39,797 bases of DNA, taken from NCBI GenBank assembly GCA_028280405.1, contig JANQLW010000061.1, positions 1 through 39,797 of the forward strand. The letters are read 5' to 3'. Below, one piece after another: positions 15,020-23,773 of the stretch. Under the pieces are notes generated by a model. It worked only from the letters and a program-made list of their open reading frames with translations, did no database searches and was not told where the DNA came from. Each line of letters opens with the position of its first letter. Within the stretch, counting starts at the first letter, position 1. Both the position numbers and the translations under genes were made by a program. This stretch comes from Bacteroidales bacterium. GTDB lineage: Bacteria > Bacteroidota > Bacteroidia > Bacteroidales > GCA-2711565.

Positions 15020-15622
15020 ATGAAACAAAACATAATTAAAGTTTTACTATCGATCGTTATCATTGTACTAGGCTATTTTGTCGTCAATAGCATTATGTCG
15101 CCTGTAAAATTCGAAAATGAAAGAGAAAGAAGAGAAAGAATCGTAATCAACCAGCTCAAAGAAATCAGAGATGTACAAATTGCCTTTAAGAGCATTCACA
15201 GTGAATATGCTAAAAACTTTGATACATTGATTGACTTTATTAATACTGGCCAGATTCCAATTGTAAATATTATTCCGGACCCAACGGATACTACATTTAC
15301 AAAAACCATTAACGACACGATCGGATACATTGGTGTAATAGATACATTATTCAAAAGCCGCCCTGATTTTAACCCTAACAATATTCGCTACGTCCCATTC
15401 TCAGGTGGTGTTGAATTTAAGTTAGATGCCGGTAAAATCGAGATTAGTAAAACTCAGGTAAACGTGTTTGAAGTTTCTGCGATGTATAAAGATATCCTTA
15501 AAGATATGGATGAGCAATTAATCAGAAACTTATTGAAGAAGCTAAGTGAACTTGAAAAATTTGAAGGATTAAAAGTAGGATCGATGCTTGAAGCTTCTAT
15601 AGATGGTAACTGGGAATTCTAA
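15020..15622 (+). CDS. Single-pass membrane protein of unknown function
   Basis: The 200 aa protein has one N-terminal membrane segment (about residues 4-25) and then a long charged helix (ENERERRERIVINQLKEIRDVQIAF) that may form a coiled coil, followed by an extracytoplasmic domain. The layout recalls pseudopilin-like proteins, but without a prepilin cleavage motif that I can identify. I chose the ATG at 15020 because an in-frame TTG at 14993 lies inside the -7 promoter box. It is the first gene of an operon with DUF3822 and rsmD. Confidence 0.75.
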   Translation: MKQNIIKVLLSIVIIVLGYFVVNSIMSPVKFENERERRERIVINQLKEIRDVQIAFKSIHSEYAKNFDTLIDFINTGQIPIVNIIPDPTDTTFTKTINDTIGYIGVIDTLFKSRPDFNPNNIRYVPFSGGVEFKLDAGKIEISKTQVNVFEVSAMYKDILKDMDEQLIRNLLKKLSELEKFEGLKVGSMLEASIDGNWEF

Positions 15623-15633
15623 TTTAGTTTTCC

Positions 15634-16524
15634 ATGTTGTTGTCAAATGTAATAAAGCTGAAAAGTTATGTCGACAAGGCACTTGTAAAAACAGATAATT
15701 ATTCTGATTTTAATAAAAATTATGCACTATCCATCCAGGTTTCCCTGGGTGGATTTTGTTTTTCTATATTAGATGAAGACCGGAATAAACATATAGGCTT
15801 TGAATCGTATCTCATTAATGAAATAGTGGATTATGAAGACCTTTCCCATTTGTTGTCCTCATTATTCGATCAGCTTGATATCATCAAACGAAGATTTAAT
15901 AAAGTAACGGCCCTTTTTGAGGGGCCTTACTATAGTTTGGTTCCTATGCCCTTGTTTGATGAAAATGCCCTTGCTTCTTTTTATGGTTTTAATCATAATT
16001 TAAAATATAACGAAGAATTTTGCTTTGACAAACTCCCAAACCTGCAGGCATATCTGGTTTATGCTATTGCCACGCCTTTAAGAGAACTTATAAAATCACG
16101 TTTTGTAAATTATAAAATGCATCACGCACAGAGCTCCTTTATTGAAAGTTTATTGATAAAACACAAAAATTTGGATATCGAAAAAAGACTGTTTGTAAAT
16201 GTGAGAGAAGAGTATCTCGATATCATATATTTAAAAGAATCGAAGCTGGAGTTTTGTAATTCGTTTAAATATAATACCAAAGAAGACTTTGCTTATTTTC
16301 TTTTAAATGTAATTGAAGAATTACAATTAAACCCGGAAACGATTGAAACTTATTTACTCGGAAATATAGATAAGAATACGGAAATTTATGAATTGCTCTA
16401 TAAATACATCCGTAAGCTGAATTTTATGGAGCGCAATGATTTTTACAATTATAGTTATGCCATGGATGAGCTTCCGGCCCATCTCTATTATAATTTATTA
16501 AATGTTGGATTGTGCGAATTATAA
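15634..16524 (+). CDS. DUF3822 family protein
   Basis: The 296 aa protein matches the DUF3822 family, which has an actin/ASKHA-like outline: LSIQVSLGGFCFSILDED at the start, VTALFEGPYYSLVPMPLFD near 87-105, and ELPAHLYYNLLNVGLCEL at the end. Its function is unknown. Its last 13 bases overlap the start of rsmD, so the two are translationally coupled, and I recall the pairing as conserved in Bacteroidota. A role connected to ribosome modification is only a guess from that linkage. Confidence 0.8.
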   Translation: MLLSNVIKLKSYVDKALVKTDNYSDFNKNYALSIQVSLGGFCFSILDEDRNKHIGFESYLINEIVDYEDLSHLLSSLFDQLDIIKRRFNKVTALFEGPYYSLVPMPLFDENALASFYGFNHNLKYNEEFCFDKLPNLQAYLVYAIATPLRELIKSRFVNYKMHHAQSSFIESLLIKHKNLDIEKRLFVNVREEYLDIIYLKESKLEFCNSFKYNTKEDFAYFLLNVIEELQLNPETIETYLLGNIDKNTEIYELLYKYIRKLNFMERNDFYNYSYAMDELPAHLYYNLLNVGLCEL

Positions 16525-17042
16525 GTGGCATTTATAAAGGAAGAAGAATAAATCCTCCGAAGAATTTGCCGGTCAGGCCTACAACCGATTTTGCAAAGGA
16601 AGGCTTATTTAATGTATTGAACAATAAAGTTGATTTTGCAGAAATTGAAGTATTGGACCTTTTTGCAGGCACAGGCAATATTACCCTGGAATTTGCCTCG
16701 AGAGGAGTAATGAAGATTCAATCGGTGGATGTTAACTTCAGGTGCATAGATTTTATTCGGAAAACGGCACAGCAATTTGATTTTAAAAACATTCAGGTTT
16801 TAAAAGCAGATGTGTTTAAATATTTAGATGCAGCAAAAGGAAAATTTAATTTGATTTTTGCAGATCCACCTTATGATTTGGAAAGGCTTGAAGAAATTCC
16901 TGATTTAGTTTTGAATACTGAAATGCTAAAAGTAGATGGATTTTTAATTATAGAACATTCCAAAAATCATAATTTTGAAAATCATTCCCGCTTTGAAGAG
17001 CATCGTAAATACGGAAATGTGAATTTTTCTTTCTTCTCATAA
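16512..17042 (+). CDS. rsmD: 16S rRNA guanine-N2 methyltransferase RsmD
   Basis: The 176 aa enzyme should methylate G966 of 16S rRNA (E. coli numbering) with S-adenosylmethionine. It has the usual start MRIISGIYKGRR, VRPTTDFAKEGLFNVL (21-36), the SAM-binding VLDLFAGTGNITLEFASRG and the catalytic FADPPYD. Translation begins at GTG 16512, which overlaps the end of the DUF3822 gene. It ends six bases from the convergent DUF2795 gene. Confidence 0.92.
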   Translation: MRIISGIYKGRRINPPKNLPVRPTTDFAKEGLFNVLNNKVDFAEIEVLDLFAGTGNITLEFASRGVMKIQSVDVNFRCIDFIRKTAQQFDFKNIQVLKADVFKYLDAAKGKFNLIFADPPYDLERLEEIPDLVLNTEMLKVDGFLIIEHSKNHNFENHSRFEEHRKYGNVNFSFFS

Positions 17043-17048
17043 TTCCTT

Positions 17049-17270
17049 TTAATATTCGTCTTCGTGAAAGAAAAAATCTTCTCTGGTTGGATAATCAGGC
17101 CAGATATCCTCAATACTTTCATAAATCTCGCCTTCATCCTCAATCTCTTTAAGGTTTTCAATAACCTCCATAGGCGCACCAGATCTTATGCTGTAATCGA
17201 TCAGTTCTTCTTTGGTTGCAGGCCAAGGTGCATCTTCCAGTTTTGACGCTAATTCTAATGTCCAATACAT
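17049..17270 (-). CDS. DUF2795 domain protein
   Basis: The 73 aa acidic cytoplasmic protein matches DUF2795, with WPATKEELIDYSIRSGAPMEVIENL near residues 16-40. The fold is a small helical one. Function is unknown. Its C-terminal half is rich in Asp and Glu. Confidence 0.85.
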   Translation of the reverse strand: MYWTLELASKLEDAPWPATKEELIDYSIRSGAPMEVIENLKEIEDEGEIYESIEDIWPDYPTREDFFFHEDEY

Positions 17271-17389
17271 AATAAAGAGTATTAAGGTTTACAATTTTTG
17301 CAAAAATAATTTTTTTTTAATACAAGTCAACACAAAAACGAAAAATATTTGATTACAGAAAAATATGCTTCACTTTTTATGCTAATGTT

Positions 17390-17953
17390 TTATATGTCTG
17401 CCTTCCATGGAATTTCATTCCCACTTCTTTCATGCACAAATTTTCTTGCTAAAACAAATAAATAATCTGATAACCTGTTTAAATATTTAATATCATTTTC
17501 ATCAATTGGATATTGAGTGGAAAGTTTAATGCTGATTCTTTCAGCTCTGCGGCAAATTGTTCTTGCGATATGGCAATGCGATGAAATGATATCTCCTCCT
17601 GGTAATACAAAAGAAGTAATTGCCGGCAGGCTTTCGTTCATACGATCAATTTCTTTTTCCAAGACTTCAATATCTGCAGGCTTAACTTTAGGAAGCTCTC
17701 GGTTAATTTTACCTTCAGGGTCAGTTGCTAAAGACGATTCAAGTGTAAATAAGCAATTTTGAATTTGAACCAAAATGGCTTTCGAATAATCATCAATACT
17801 CATGTCCCTGATCAGTCCTATATATGAATTTAGTTCATCTACTGTGCCATAAGCTTCAATCCGATTGTGATATTTAGGAACTCTTGTTCCTCCGATCAAT
17901 GAGGTTTCTCCTTTATCGCCAGTCTTTGTGTATATTTTCCACTCTTTACTCAT
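17390..17953 (-). CDS. PduO-type cob(I)alamin adenosyltransferase
   Basis: The 187 aa enzyme transfers adenosyl from ATP to cob(I)alamin to make coenzyme B12. Diagnostic parts are the N-terminal IYTKTGDKGETSLIGGTRVPK, the EAYGTVDELNSYIG block, FVLPGG, and ARTICRRAERISI near residue 130, which carries the ATP/cobalamin residues of the family. The host therefore uses adenosylcobalamin. It lies eight bases after the ABC ATPase gene. Confidence 0.92.
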   Translation of the reverse strand: MSKEWKIYTKTGDKGETSLIGGTRVPKYHNRIEAYGTVDELNSYIGLIRDMSIDDYSKAILVQIQNCLFTLESSLATDPEGKINRELPKVKPADIEVLEKEIDRMNESLPAITSFVLPGGDIISSHCHIARTICRRAERISIKLSTQYPIDENDIKYLNRLSDYLFVLARKFVHERSGNEIPWKADI

Positions 17954-17961
17954 AATAAATG

Positions 17962-18681
17962 CTATTTAGCATAATCTTTAACTGTTACCACATTTTTATT
18001 GATTTCATCAGAAGCAATTTTGCCATCAATTAATCGTATAATACGATGAGCATGTCGAGCAATATCCTCTTCATGAGTAACTACAATAATAGTATTCCCT
18101 GCCTGATGAATTTCTTCCAGCAAACCCATAATTTCAATTGACGTTTTTGAGTCCAGGTTTCCTGTGGGCTCATCAGCTAAAATAATGGAGGGCTTATTAA
18201 TTAAGGCACGTGCTACAGCAACTCTTTGCCTTTGTCCTCCCGATAGTTCATTTGGACGGTGCTTCATACGATCTTCCAATCCAACATCTGTTAATACATC
18301 TTCGGCCTTTTTTATACGGGTTTGTTTGTCATAACCAGCGTATATTAATGGAAGCATCACATTTTCAACTGCGGTTGAACGAGGCAATAAATTAAATGTT
18401 TGAAAGATAAATCCAATTTCTTTGTTGCGGATTTCTGCAAGTTCGTTATCATTCATCTGGCTTACATCCTGTCCGTTTAAAATGTATTGTCCTTCGGTAG
18501 GAGTATCCAAACATCCCAATAAATTCATTAAAGTCGATTTTCCGGATCCCGAAGGTCCCATTAAGGCTACAAATTCATTTTTTTTAATGCTTAAGCTAAT
18601 TGAACGGAGAGCTTTTACTGTTACGGTTCCAACTTCAAAATAGCGACGAATATTACTAATTTTAATTACTTCTTCTGACAT
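17962..18681 (-). CDS. ABC transporter ATP-binding protein (LolD/MacB type)
   Basis: The 239 aa protein has Walker [10 protein letters not shown], the Q-loop segment [11 protein letters not shown], signature [15 protein letters not shown], Walker [14 protein letters not shown] and a switch His in VVTHE. Sequence style ([22 protein letters not shown]) fits the LolD/MacB group, which powers lipoprotein release or efflux. No partner permease is adjacent. The ATG at 18681 is preferred because a TTG 33 bases upstream falls within a TACATTTG promoter box. Confidence 0.88.
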   Translation of the reverse strand: MSEEVIKISNIRRYFEVGTVTVKALRSISLSIKKNEFVALMGPSGSGKSTLMNLLGCLDTPTEGQYILNGQDVSQMNDNELAEIRNKEIGFIFQTFNLLPRSTAVENVMLPLIYAGYDKQTRIKKAEDVLTDVGLEDRMKHRPNELSGGQRQRVAVARALINKPSIILADEPTGNLDSKTSIEIMGLLEEIHQAGNTIIVVTHEEDIARHAHRIIRLIDGKIASDEINKNVVTVKDYAK

Positions 18682-18711
18682 AACTGTGTGATTAAATATG
18701 ATAGATTCACA

Positions 18712-18719
18712 CAAATGTA
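18712..18719 (-). promoter_or_regulatory. Candidate -7 box for the ABC ATPase gene
   Basis: On the minus strand TACATTTG fits TAnnTTTG, 31 bases before the ATG at 18681. No clear -33 TTG is present, and upstream bases are in the end of the methyltransferase gene. Confidence 0.4.
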
Positions 18720-18720
18720 A

Positions 18721-19506
18721 TTAAAACCTGTAAATAAAATGTTCCCGGCTTAATTCTTTTCTGAAAAAGATAATTCCTAAAAAGAAAAGGTCGATAGAAA
18801 CTTTAACCTCAGGATGTATTTTAATCTGTTCCCAGGCTTCTTCCATCTCTTTTGACCAGTGTATGTCATCAAAGATGAAAATGCTTTCATTGGTCTTATA
18901 TGGAAGAAATTGATTAAAATAGTCAATAGTTGGTTGTTTTCGATGATTTCCATCAAAGAAAACCAGGTCGGCTTTTTTAATAATTTTTAACAGTTCAGGT
19001 ATACTTTTACCGAACTCTCCATTTTTGATTTCAATATTTTTAATCTGAAGTTTCTCGAAATTTTCCTGTGCAATGGAAGAAATATTCGGGCACCCTTCCA
19101 GGGTATAGACTTTGCTTTCCGGTCTGGCCATGGCCATCATCGTTGAGGATAAACCTAAAGATGTTCCTAACTCAATAATTGTATTTGGTTTATAGGTTTT
19201 GATGAGGTTATAATAAAGTTTCAGAAATTTATCTGTTGATAATGCATTCGCAGCAATTTCTTTAACGCTTCTTATGTTGGATTGATTCGAGAGCGAACCT
19301 GCTCCATAGTCAGAAATTTCAATGATCCGCTTGTCATTTAATAAATCTTTCCGAAGTTTATTCACCTCATGCAAGACATCTTTAGGCACTTTTGTTCTAA
19401 TGATCCTGGTAAGCAAATTATAAACAAAAGGAGAGTGGACTCTATATTTTGTGCGCGCCGCAAAAAAATGTCTGATAAACCTGAAAAACAAACGAAAATG
19501 ATTCAT
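18721..19506 (-). CDS. Class I SAM-dependent methyltransferase
   Basis: The 261 aa protein has a basic N terminus (residues 1-35) and a SAM-binding core: IIELGTSLGLSSTMMAMA (about 111-128), KVYTLEGCP, and DLVFFDGNHRK followed by IFIFDDIHWS. The pattern is like O-methyltransferases of the catechol type. The substrate is unknown. It is between fabD (terminator between) and the ABC ATPase. Confidence 0.8.
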   Translation of the reverse strand: MNHFRLFFRFIRHFFAARTKYRVHSPFVYNLLTRIIRTKVPKDVLHEVNKLRKDLLNDKRIIEISDYGAGSLSNQSNIRSVKEIAANALSTDKFLKLYYNLIKTYKPNTIIELGTSLGLSSTMMAMARPESKVYTLEGCPNISSIAQENFEKLQIKNIEIKNGEFGKSIPELLKIIKKADLVFFDGNHRKQPTIDYFNQFLPYKTNESIFIFDDIHWSKEMEEAWEQIKIHPEVKVSIDLFFLGIIFFRKELSREHFIYRF

Positions 19507-19553
19507 CTTTTAAAATTGAACTGTAAAAGTAAGATTAAAAAAATGAAGTATAA

Positions 19554-19580
19554 AAAAATCCCGATGTTGTCGGGATTTTT
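19554..19580 (-). terminator. Terminator after fabD
   Basis: AAAAATCCCGA and TCGGGATTTTT form a perfect 11-pair stem with a five-base loop, four bases beyond the fabD stop codon at 19585. The A/T arms could serve both directions. Confidence 0.85.
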
Positions 19581-19584
19581 GAAT

Positions 19585-20463
19585 TTATGCACTAACTGTT
19601 TCCAGTTTTCTATCCATTTTTTTGAATAATCCTTGTAATACATTGCCCGGGCCTACTTCAATAATTTTCTTAGCTCCGTCGGCAAGTACATTTTGCATAA
19701 TTTGAGTCCATCTTACAGGTGAAGTAAGCTGAGAGATCAAATTCGTTTTAATAATTTCAGGATCAGTAACTGATTGTCCGGTTACATTTTGGTAAATCGG
19801 ACAAATCCCTTTATTGAATTTGGTATTATTAATGGCTTCAGCCAATTCCAATCTTGCCGGTTCCATAAGTGGTGAGTGGAATGCACCCCCAACTTTAAGA
19901 GGAAGAGCTCTTTTTGCTCCGGCTTCTTTAAGTTTTTCGCAAGCCTGATTAATTCCTTCAACACTACCGGAAATTACTAATTGTCCGGGACAGTTATAAT
20001 TCGCTGCTACAACAACCTCTTCCGTAATCTGGCTTAAGATTTCTTCCACTACAGAATCTTCAAGGCCAATAATAGCAGCCATAGTAGAAGGTTTAATTTC
20101 ACAAGCTTTTTGCATAGCCATCGCTCTTGCATAAACTAATTTTAAACCATCTTCGAAAGCTAAAGTCCCATTGGCAACTAAGGCTGAAAATTCTCCTAAT
20201 GAGTGCCCGGCAACCATATCAGGTTTGAAATCTTCACCTAAGGTTTTAGCTAGAATTACTGAATGAAGAAAAATCGCAGGTTGAGTAACTTTGGTTTGTT
20301 TTAGTTCTTCATCTGTTCCTTCGAACATTATATCTGTAATACGGAATTTTAAAATGCTGTTGGCTTTTTCAAACATTTCTTTTGCAAGAGGAGAGTTATT
20401 ATAAAGATCTTTCCCCATACCAACAAATTGAGCTCCCTGACCGGGAAACACATATGCTTTCAT
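19585..20463 (-). CDS. fabD: Malonyl-CoA:ACP transacylase
   Basis: The 292 aa enzyme loads malonyl groups on acyl carrier protein for fatty-acid synthesis. It shows FPGQGAQFVGMG (6-17), the nucleophile Ser88 in GHSLGEFSAL, and the late GGAFHSPLM block with the catalytic His. Length is standard. It ends just before a strong terminator; the BI-1 gene lies 45 bases upstream on the same strand. Confidence 0.95.
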   Translation of the reverse strand: MKAYVFPGQGAQFVGMGKDLYNNSPLAKEMFEKANSILKFRITDIMFEGTDEELKQTKVTQPAIFLHSVILAKTLGEDFKPDMVAGHSLGEFSALVANGTLAFEDGLKLVYARAMAMQKACEIKPSTMAAIIGLEDSVVEEILSQITEEVVVAANYNCPGQLVISGSVEGINQACEKLKEAGAKRALPLKVGGAFHSPLMEPARLELAEAINNTKFNKGICPIYQNVTGQSVTDPEIIKTNLISQLTSPVRWTQIMQNVLADGAKKIIEVGPGNVLQGLFKKMDRKLETVSA

Positions 20464-20508
20464 AGCGTTCGTGTTAAATTTTTATTTAATATTAAATGCT
20501 TTAAAGTT

Positions 20509-21240
20509 CTATTTCCTATCTCCTAAAAAGCGCAGCAAAAATAGGAATAAATTTATAAAGTCAAGGTATAAATTTAAAGCTCCTAATATAACCAGCTTTC
20601 CCATAGGAAATTGACCGTATTGCTGACCCATTGCAATGCGTTTTAGTTTTTGAACATCATAGGCTGTTAATCCTGTAAAAACAAGTACTCCGATAAAACT
20701 GATGATATAATCCAATGATGAACTTTTCATGAAAATGTTTACCAGACTGGCAATAATAATTCCAACCAGGCCCATCATCAAAATAGAACCGAATTTGCTT
20801 AAGTCTGTTTTAGTAGTATAACCCATAAATGCCATTACTCCAAAAGTACCGGCTGTAACAGCAAATGTTAAGAATATGGATGCTGAGGTATAAACCAGAA
20901 GAATAAAGCTTAAACTCATACCCATTAAAATGGAAAATACCATTAATAATATTGATAATGTTCCAAATGAAAAACGGTGTATGCCGCCATAAATCAACAA
21001 TACAAATCCTAAAGGTGCCAAAGTGACAATCCAGCCTAGAATACTTAGTCCCCCTGTTTCAGGGTTTCTTAATAGATTATATAAGTTTGGATTTGCAGCA
21101 AAAAAATAAGCTGTAACTGCCGTAACTGCTAATGCTAAAAACATCCAGCTGAATACACTGGTCATGAATGTACGTACTACTGAACTCTGTTCAATCGTCT
21201 GTGTATCTGTTTGGTAAAAATTCTTGTGTTTTGTAATCAT
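20509..21240 (-). CDS. Bax inhibitor-1 / YccA family membrane protein
   Basis: The 243 aa protein has about seven membrane segments and family landmarks such as SVFSWMFLALAVTAVTAY, GFVLLIYGGIHRF, and the C-terminal GLTAYDVQKLKRIA with a GALNLYLDFINLFLFLLRFLG end. BI-1 proteins are pH-sensitive cation leak channels in some bacteria; the role here is not known. Confidence 0.9.
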   Translation of the reverse strand: MITKHKNFYQTDTQTIEQSSVVRTFMTSVFSWMFLALAVTAVTAYFFAANPNLYNLLRNPETGGLSILGWIVTLAPLGFVLLIYGGIHRFSFGTLSILLMVFSILMGMSLSFILLVYTSASIFLTFAVTAGTFGVMAFMGYTTKTDLSKFGSILMMGLVGIIIASLVNIFMKSSSLDYIISFIGVLVFTGLTAYDVQKLKRIAMGQQYGQFPMGKLVILGALNLYLDFINLFLFLLRFLGDRK

Positions 21241-21269
21241 ACGAATAATAAAATTTAAAATTCTTCAAC

Positions 21270-21869
21270 TTAATGAAGTTTAGAACCAATTAGGTGAATA
21301 AATTCTGCACGGGTTTTATCCTTCTTAAATGCTCCTGTGAAATCGGATGTCGTTGTGACAGAATTTTGTTTCTGAACTCCTCTCATAGCCATACACAAAT
21401 GCCGTGCCTCGATAACGACTGCCACGCCAAGTGGATTAAGAGTTGAGTCAATAGCTTCTTTGATTTGAGTGGTTAATCTTTCCTGTACTTGTAAGCGACG
21501 AGCATAAGCTTCAACAACCCTTGCAATTTTACTAAGGCCGGTAATATAACCATCCGGGATATAAGCTACGTGAGCTTTACCGATAAAAGGAATCATATGA
21601 TGTTCACACATGGAATAGATTTCTATGTCTTTCACGATCACCATCTCTCTATAATCTTCCTCGAACTTAGCAGATTTTAAAATCTCTACCGGGTCATGAT
21701 CATATCCCTGGGTTAAGAATTGCATTGCTTTTGCAACTCTTAAGGGTGTTTCCAGTAGCCCCTCCCGGTCAGAGTTTTCTCCAATTAGTTTTAAAATCTC
21801 ATAATAATGATGTTTCATTTTTTCCAGGGCTTCCGGATTATGATTTTCTATTTTTTCGTATCCTAACAT
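21270..21869 (-). CDS. folE: GTP cyclohydrolase I
   Basis: The 199 aa enzyme converts GTP to 7,8-dihydroneopterin triphosphate, for folate and for queuosine/tetrahydropterin routes. Zinc ligands are visible: Cys88 and His91 in MCEHHMIPF, and Cys159 in [12 protein letters not shown]. Length is normal. It is followed upstream by queD, 28 bases away, whose product uses the FolE product, so the two genes form a pathway pair. Confidence 0.95.
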   Translation of the reverse strand: MLGYEKIENHNPEALEKMKHHYYEILKLIGENSDREGLLETPLRVAKAMQFLTQGYDHDPVEILKSAKFEEDYREMVIVKDIEIYSMCEHHMIPFIGKAHVAYIPDGYITGLSKIARVVEAYARRLQVQERLTTQIKEAIDSTLNPLGVAVVIEARHLCMAMRGVQKQNSVTTTSDFTGAFKKDKTRAEFIHLIGSKLH

Positions 21870-21897
21870 TTTTCTTTATTTAAATTGAGATGCAAAA

Positions 21898-22317
21898 TTA
21901 AGCATTGGTACCCAAATATTCGACAAAATTATTTTCTGATTCAAAGAGCTTTATTTTATGAAGTTCAGCTCCTAAACCTTTGACTGGTTTTTCTAATTGT
22001 TCCCAAATTCCAATGGCAAGGTTTTCGGTAGAGGCCAGCTTACCTGCCATAAAAGGGACATCCAGATTAATGTTTTTATGGTCTACAATCTCAATTACAT
22101 ATTGCTTAATAATATTACTTAGATCCTTTAGGTTAACAACAAATCCTGTTTTAGGATTGATATTTCCTTTAACGGTAACAAACAAATGGTAATTATGGCC
22201 GTGCCAATTAGGATTTGAACATTTGCCAAAAACTTCCATGTTTTTTTCGTCTGTATATTCAGGAAGAAATAATCGATGTGCTGCGTTAAAACGTTCTCTT
22301 CGCGTTATATAAATCAT
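21898..22317 (-). CDS. queD: 6-carboxytetrahydropterin synthase QueD
   Basis: The 139 aa enzyme makes 6-carboxy-5,6,7,8-tetrahydropterin from dihydroneopterin triphosphate in queuosine synthesis. Zinc ligands His14 (FNAAHRL), His39 and His41 (NWHGHNY) and the catalytic Cys33 (GKCSNPN) are present, as is the late ENLAIGIWE segment. It is upstream of folE on the same strand. Confidence 0.93.
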   Translation of the reverse strand: MIYITRRERFNAAHRLFLPEYTDEKNMEVFGKCSNPNWHGHNYHLFVTVKGNINPKTGFVVNLKDLSNIIKQYVIEIVDHKNINLDVPFMAGKLASTENLAIGIWEQLEKPVKGLGAELHKIKLFESENNFVEYLGTNA

Positions 22318-22401
22318 ATACTTTAATATAAAAAGTAAATATACGTTTTTAATATTGAAAAAATCAGAACAAATTAGGATAAATCCGGCCTATTTATTTT
22401 T

Positions 22402-22764
22402 TTATTTTTGGAGTATTAAAGCGGGTTCCAAATAATAATATTTTCTGAATACATATGTATATGAATACCCTGCCGATAAACCAAAAGTGAAAAATTTCCC
22501 TGCTTTAACCTGTTCATTAATTTTTACACTATAGTCGTTTTGATATTGATCAGGTATCAGACTGTAATTTGATTTTACATTGTTATATACGAAGGAAGGA
22601 GCATAAACAAAAGAGCCTGCACTTTTCAACTGTCGTTCGTTATGAATATAAGCAGCCCTGAATGAATGTTCTTTATAATTTGCATATAATATCCAATCAT
22701 TCCAATGGTGAAAATTCTTAAGTCGGACCGGTGAGGATAGGATAAACAGATGTCGGAATTTCAT
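22402..22764 (-). pseudogene. Truncated beta-barrel relic (DUF4421-like)
   Basis: The 120-codon frame has no signal peptide. Its middle (HNERQLKSAGSFVYAPSFVY, SNYSLIP, FFTFGLSAGYSYTYVFRK) recalls outer-membrane DUF4421 proteins, which are usually about 300 aa or more. Both ends appear to be missing. It sits right after AtpI, where atpB normally follows in this phylum, so it may mark a rearrangement. An expressed small protein cannot be excluded. Confidence 0.5.
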
Positions 22765-22779
22765 CGGGTATTCAGTCTC

Positions 22780-23163
22780 TTATTTTTCTTTCTGAAGTTT
22801 TAATAAGGATGCCAGTTCAAAAATTGTAAAGCATACATAGTAGATGAAGAAAGTAATAGCAAAAGGTATCAGATCAGACTTATACATTTGCACATAGATT
22901 ACAATAATCACTGCATAAAGAACCAATTTTATGAAGATTGAAATCATGAAAAAGTTTGCAAAATGACTCATTTTTTTTGCCATCGACTTTAAAGCCATAT
23001 AGTGTGAAAGCAGGCTGACAGATACAAAAAATAAAAGGATGTATAACATGGCCGGGCTTACGTATTCTTCAGGAAGAAGAAAATTTAACCCATATGAAAC
23101 AGCTCCGATGATCAGAGAAAAGACAAGTAGTCTTTTAAGAAATTGAATGTATTGGGATTTCAT
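22780..23163 (-). CDS. AtpI-like four-helix membrane protein
   Basis: The 127 aa protein has four membrane segments and little else, like the AtpI/ATP synthase I proteins encoded before atpB in Bacteroidota. It may help assemble the ATP synthase rotor, as proposed for AtpI. Its start overlaps the AtpZ stop by one base (TAATG). No F-type ATP synthase subunit gene follows here. Confidence 0.65.
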   Translation of the reverse strand: MKSQYIQFLKRLLVFSLIIGAVSYGLNFLLPEEYVSPAMLYILLFFVSVSLLSHYMALKSMAKKMSHFANFFMISIFIKLVLYAVIIVIYVQMYKSDLIPFAITFFIYYVCFTIFELASLLKLQKEK

Positions 23164-23393
23164 TATTTCTGATTTTTCTTTAATAGATCTTTAGTGACGT
23201 AATAGATGGCCAAAATTACGGAAAGAATTGAAAATAAAATCGTAAATATGGGAAATTCTATGGCTAAAAATTCATCTAGTTTTATTCCTCCAAATACACC
23301 CAACAAAATAATCACAAGCATTTGAAAGGCAATGCTTGTATATTTTGCGTATGCTTTGAGTTGATCTTTTTGTTTAGGCTTGTAATTTTCCAT
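23163..23393 (-). CDS. AtpZ/AtpI family protein
   Basis: The 76 aa protein has two membrane segments (about 18-37 and 46-66) joined by a GGIKLDEFL turn, the AtpZ pattern. AtpZ proteins accompany ATP synthase operons and have been linked to ion transport or assembly. The gene overlaps the end of the bactofilin gene by 20 bases and the next gene by one, so the three are co-translated. Confidence 0.8.
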   Translation of the reverse strand: MENYKPKQKDQLKAYAKYTSIAFQMLVIILLGVFGGIKLDEFLAIEFPIFTILFSILSVILAIYYVTKDLLKKNQK

Positions 23394-23763
23394 GAGTCAG
23401 GGGAGGTTTTTCAGATGCTACTGAATCTCCCATTTTACAACTTCCTGAGAACTGAGCTCCCGGCTCAATTGCTAATTTATCAGTGGTTACATCACCTTCC
23501 AGTTTTGACTTTGCCTTAAGCGTTAATAAACCTGTTACATTTAATTGTGCTTTTGCAGATCCTTCAATATCTGCATTTTTGCAACTGATCGTTCCTTCTA
23601 CTTTTCCTGTGGTTCCGACCACAACTTTCCCATCTGTTTTAATATTTCCGACTAAGGTTCCATCAATTCTAAAATCTCCACTGGATTCAATGTCTCCGGT
23701 TAATTTGGTGCCACAACCTAAAATATTTCTTGAAGGAGCAGCAGTTTCTAAATTCTTTGCCAT
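23374..23763 (-). CDS. Bactofilin family cytoskeletal protein
   Basis: The 129 aa protein is almost wholly a bactofilin beta-helix, with repeats such as GDIESSGDFRIDGTLVGNI and VTGLLTLKAKSKLEGDVTTD. Bactofilins polymerise into filaments at the membrane and shape cells or anchor proteins. It starts just after PorW (10 bases) and overlaps AtpZ, so the order PorW, bactofilin, AtpZ is one operon. Confidence 0.92.
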   Translation of the reverse strand: MAKNLETAAPSRNILGCGTKLTGDIESSGDFRIDGTLVGNIKTDGKVVVGTTGKVEGTISCKNADIEGSAKAQLNVTGLLTLKAKSKLEGDVTTDKLAIEPGAQFSGSCKMGDSVASEKPPLTHGKLQA

Positions 23764-23773
23764 GTTTTTTCCT

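Noticed and set aside
17962..18714. Eleven extra N-terminal residues on the ABC ATPase (TTG start at 18714)
   Set aside because: The TTG is part of a TACATTTG promoter-like box, and the family start matches the ATG at 18681.
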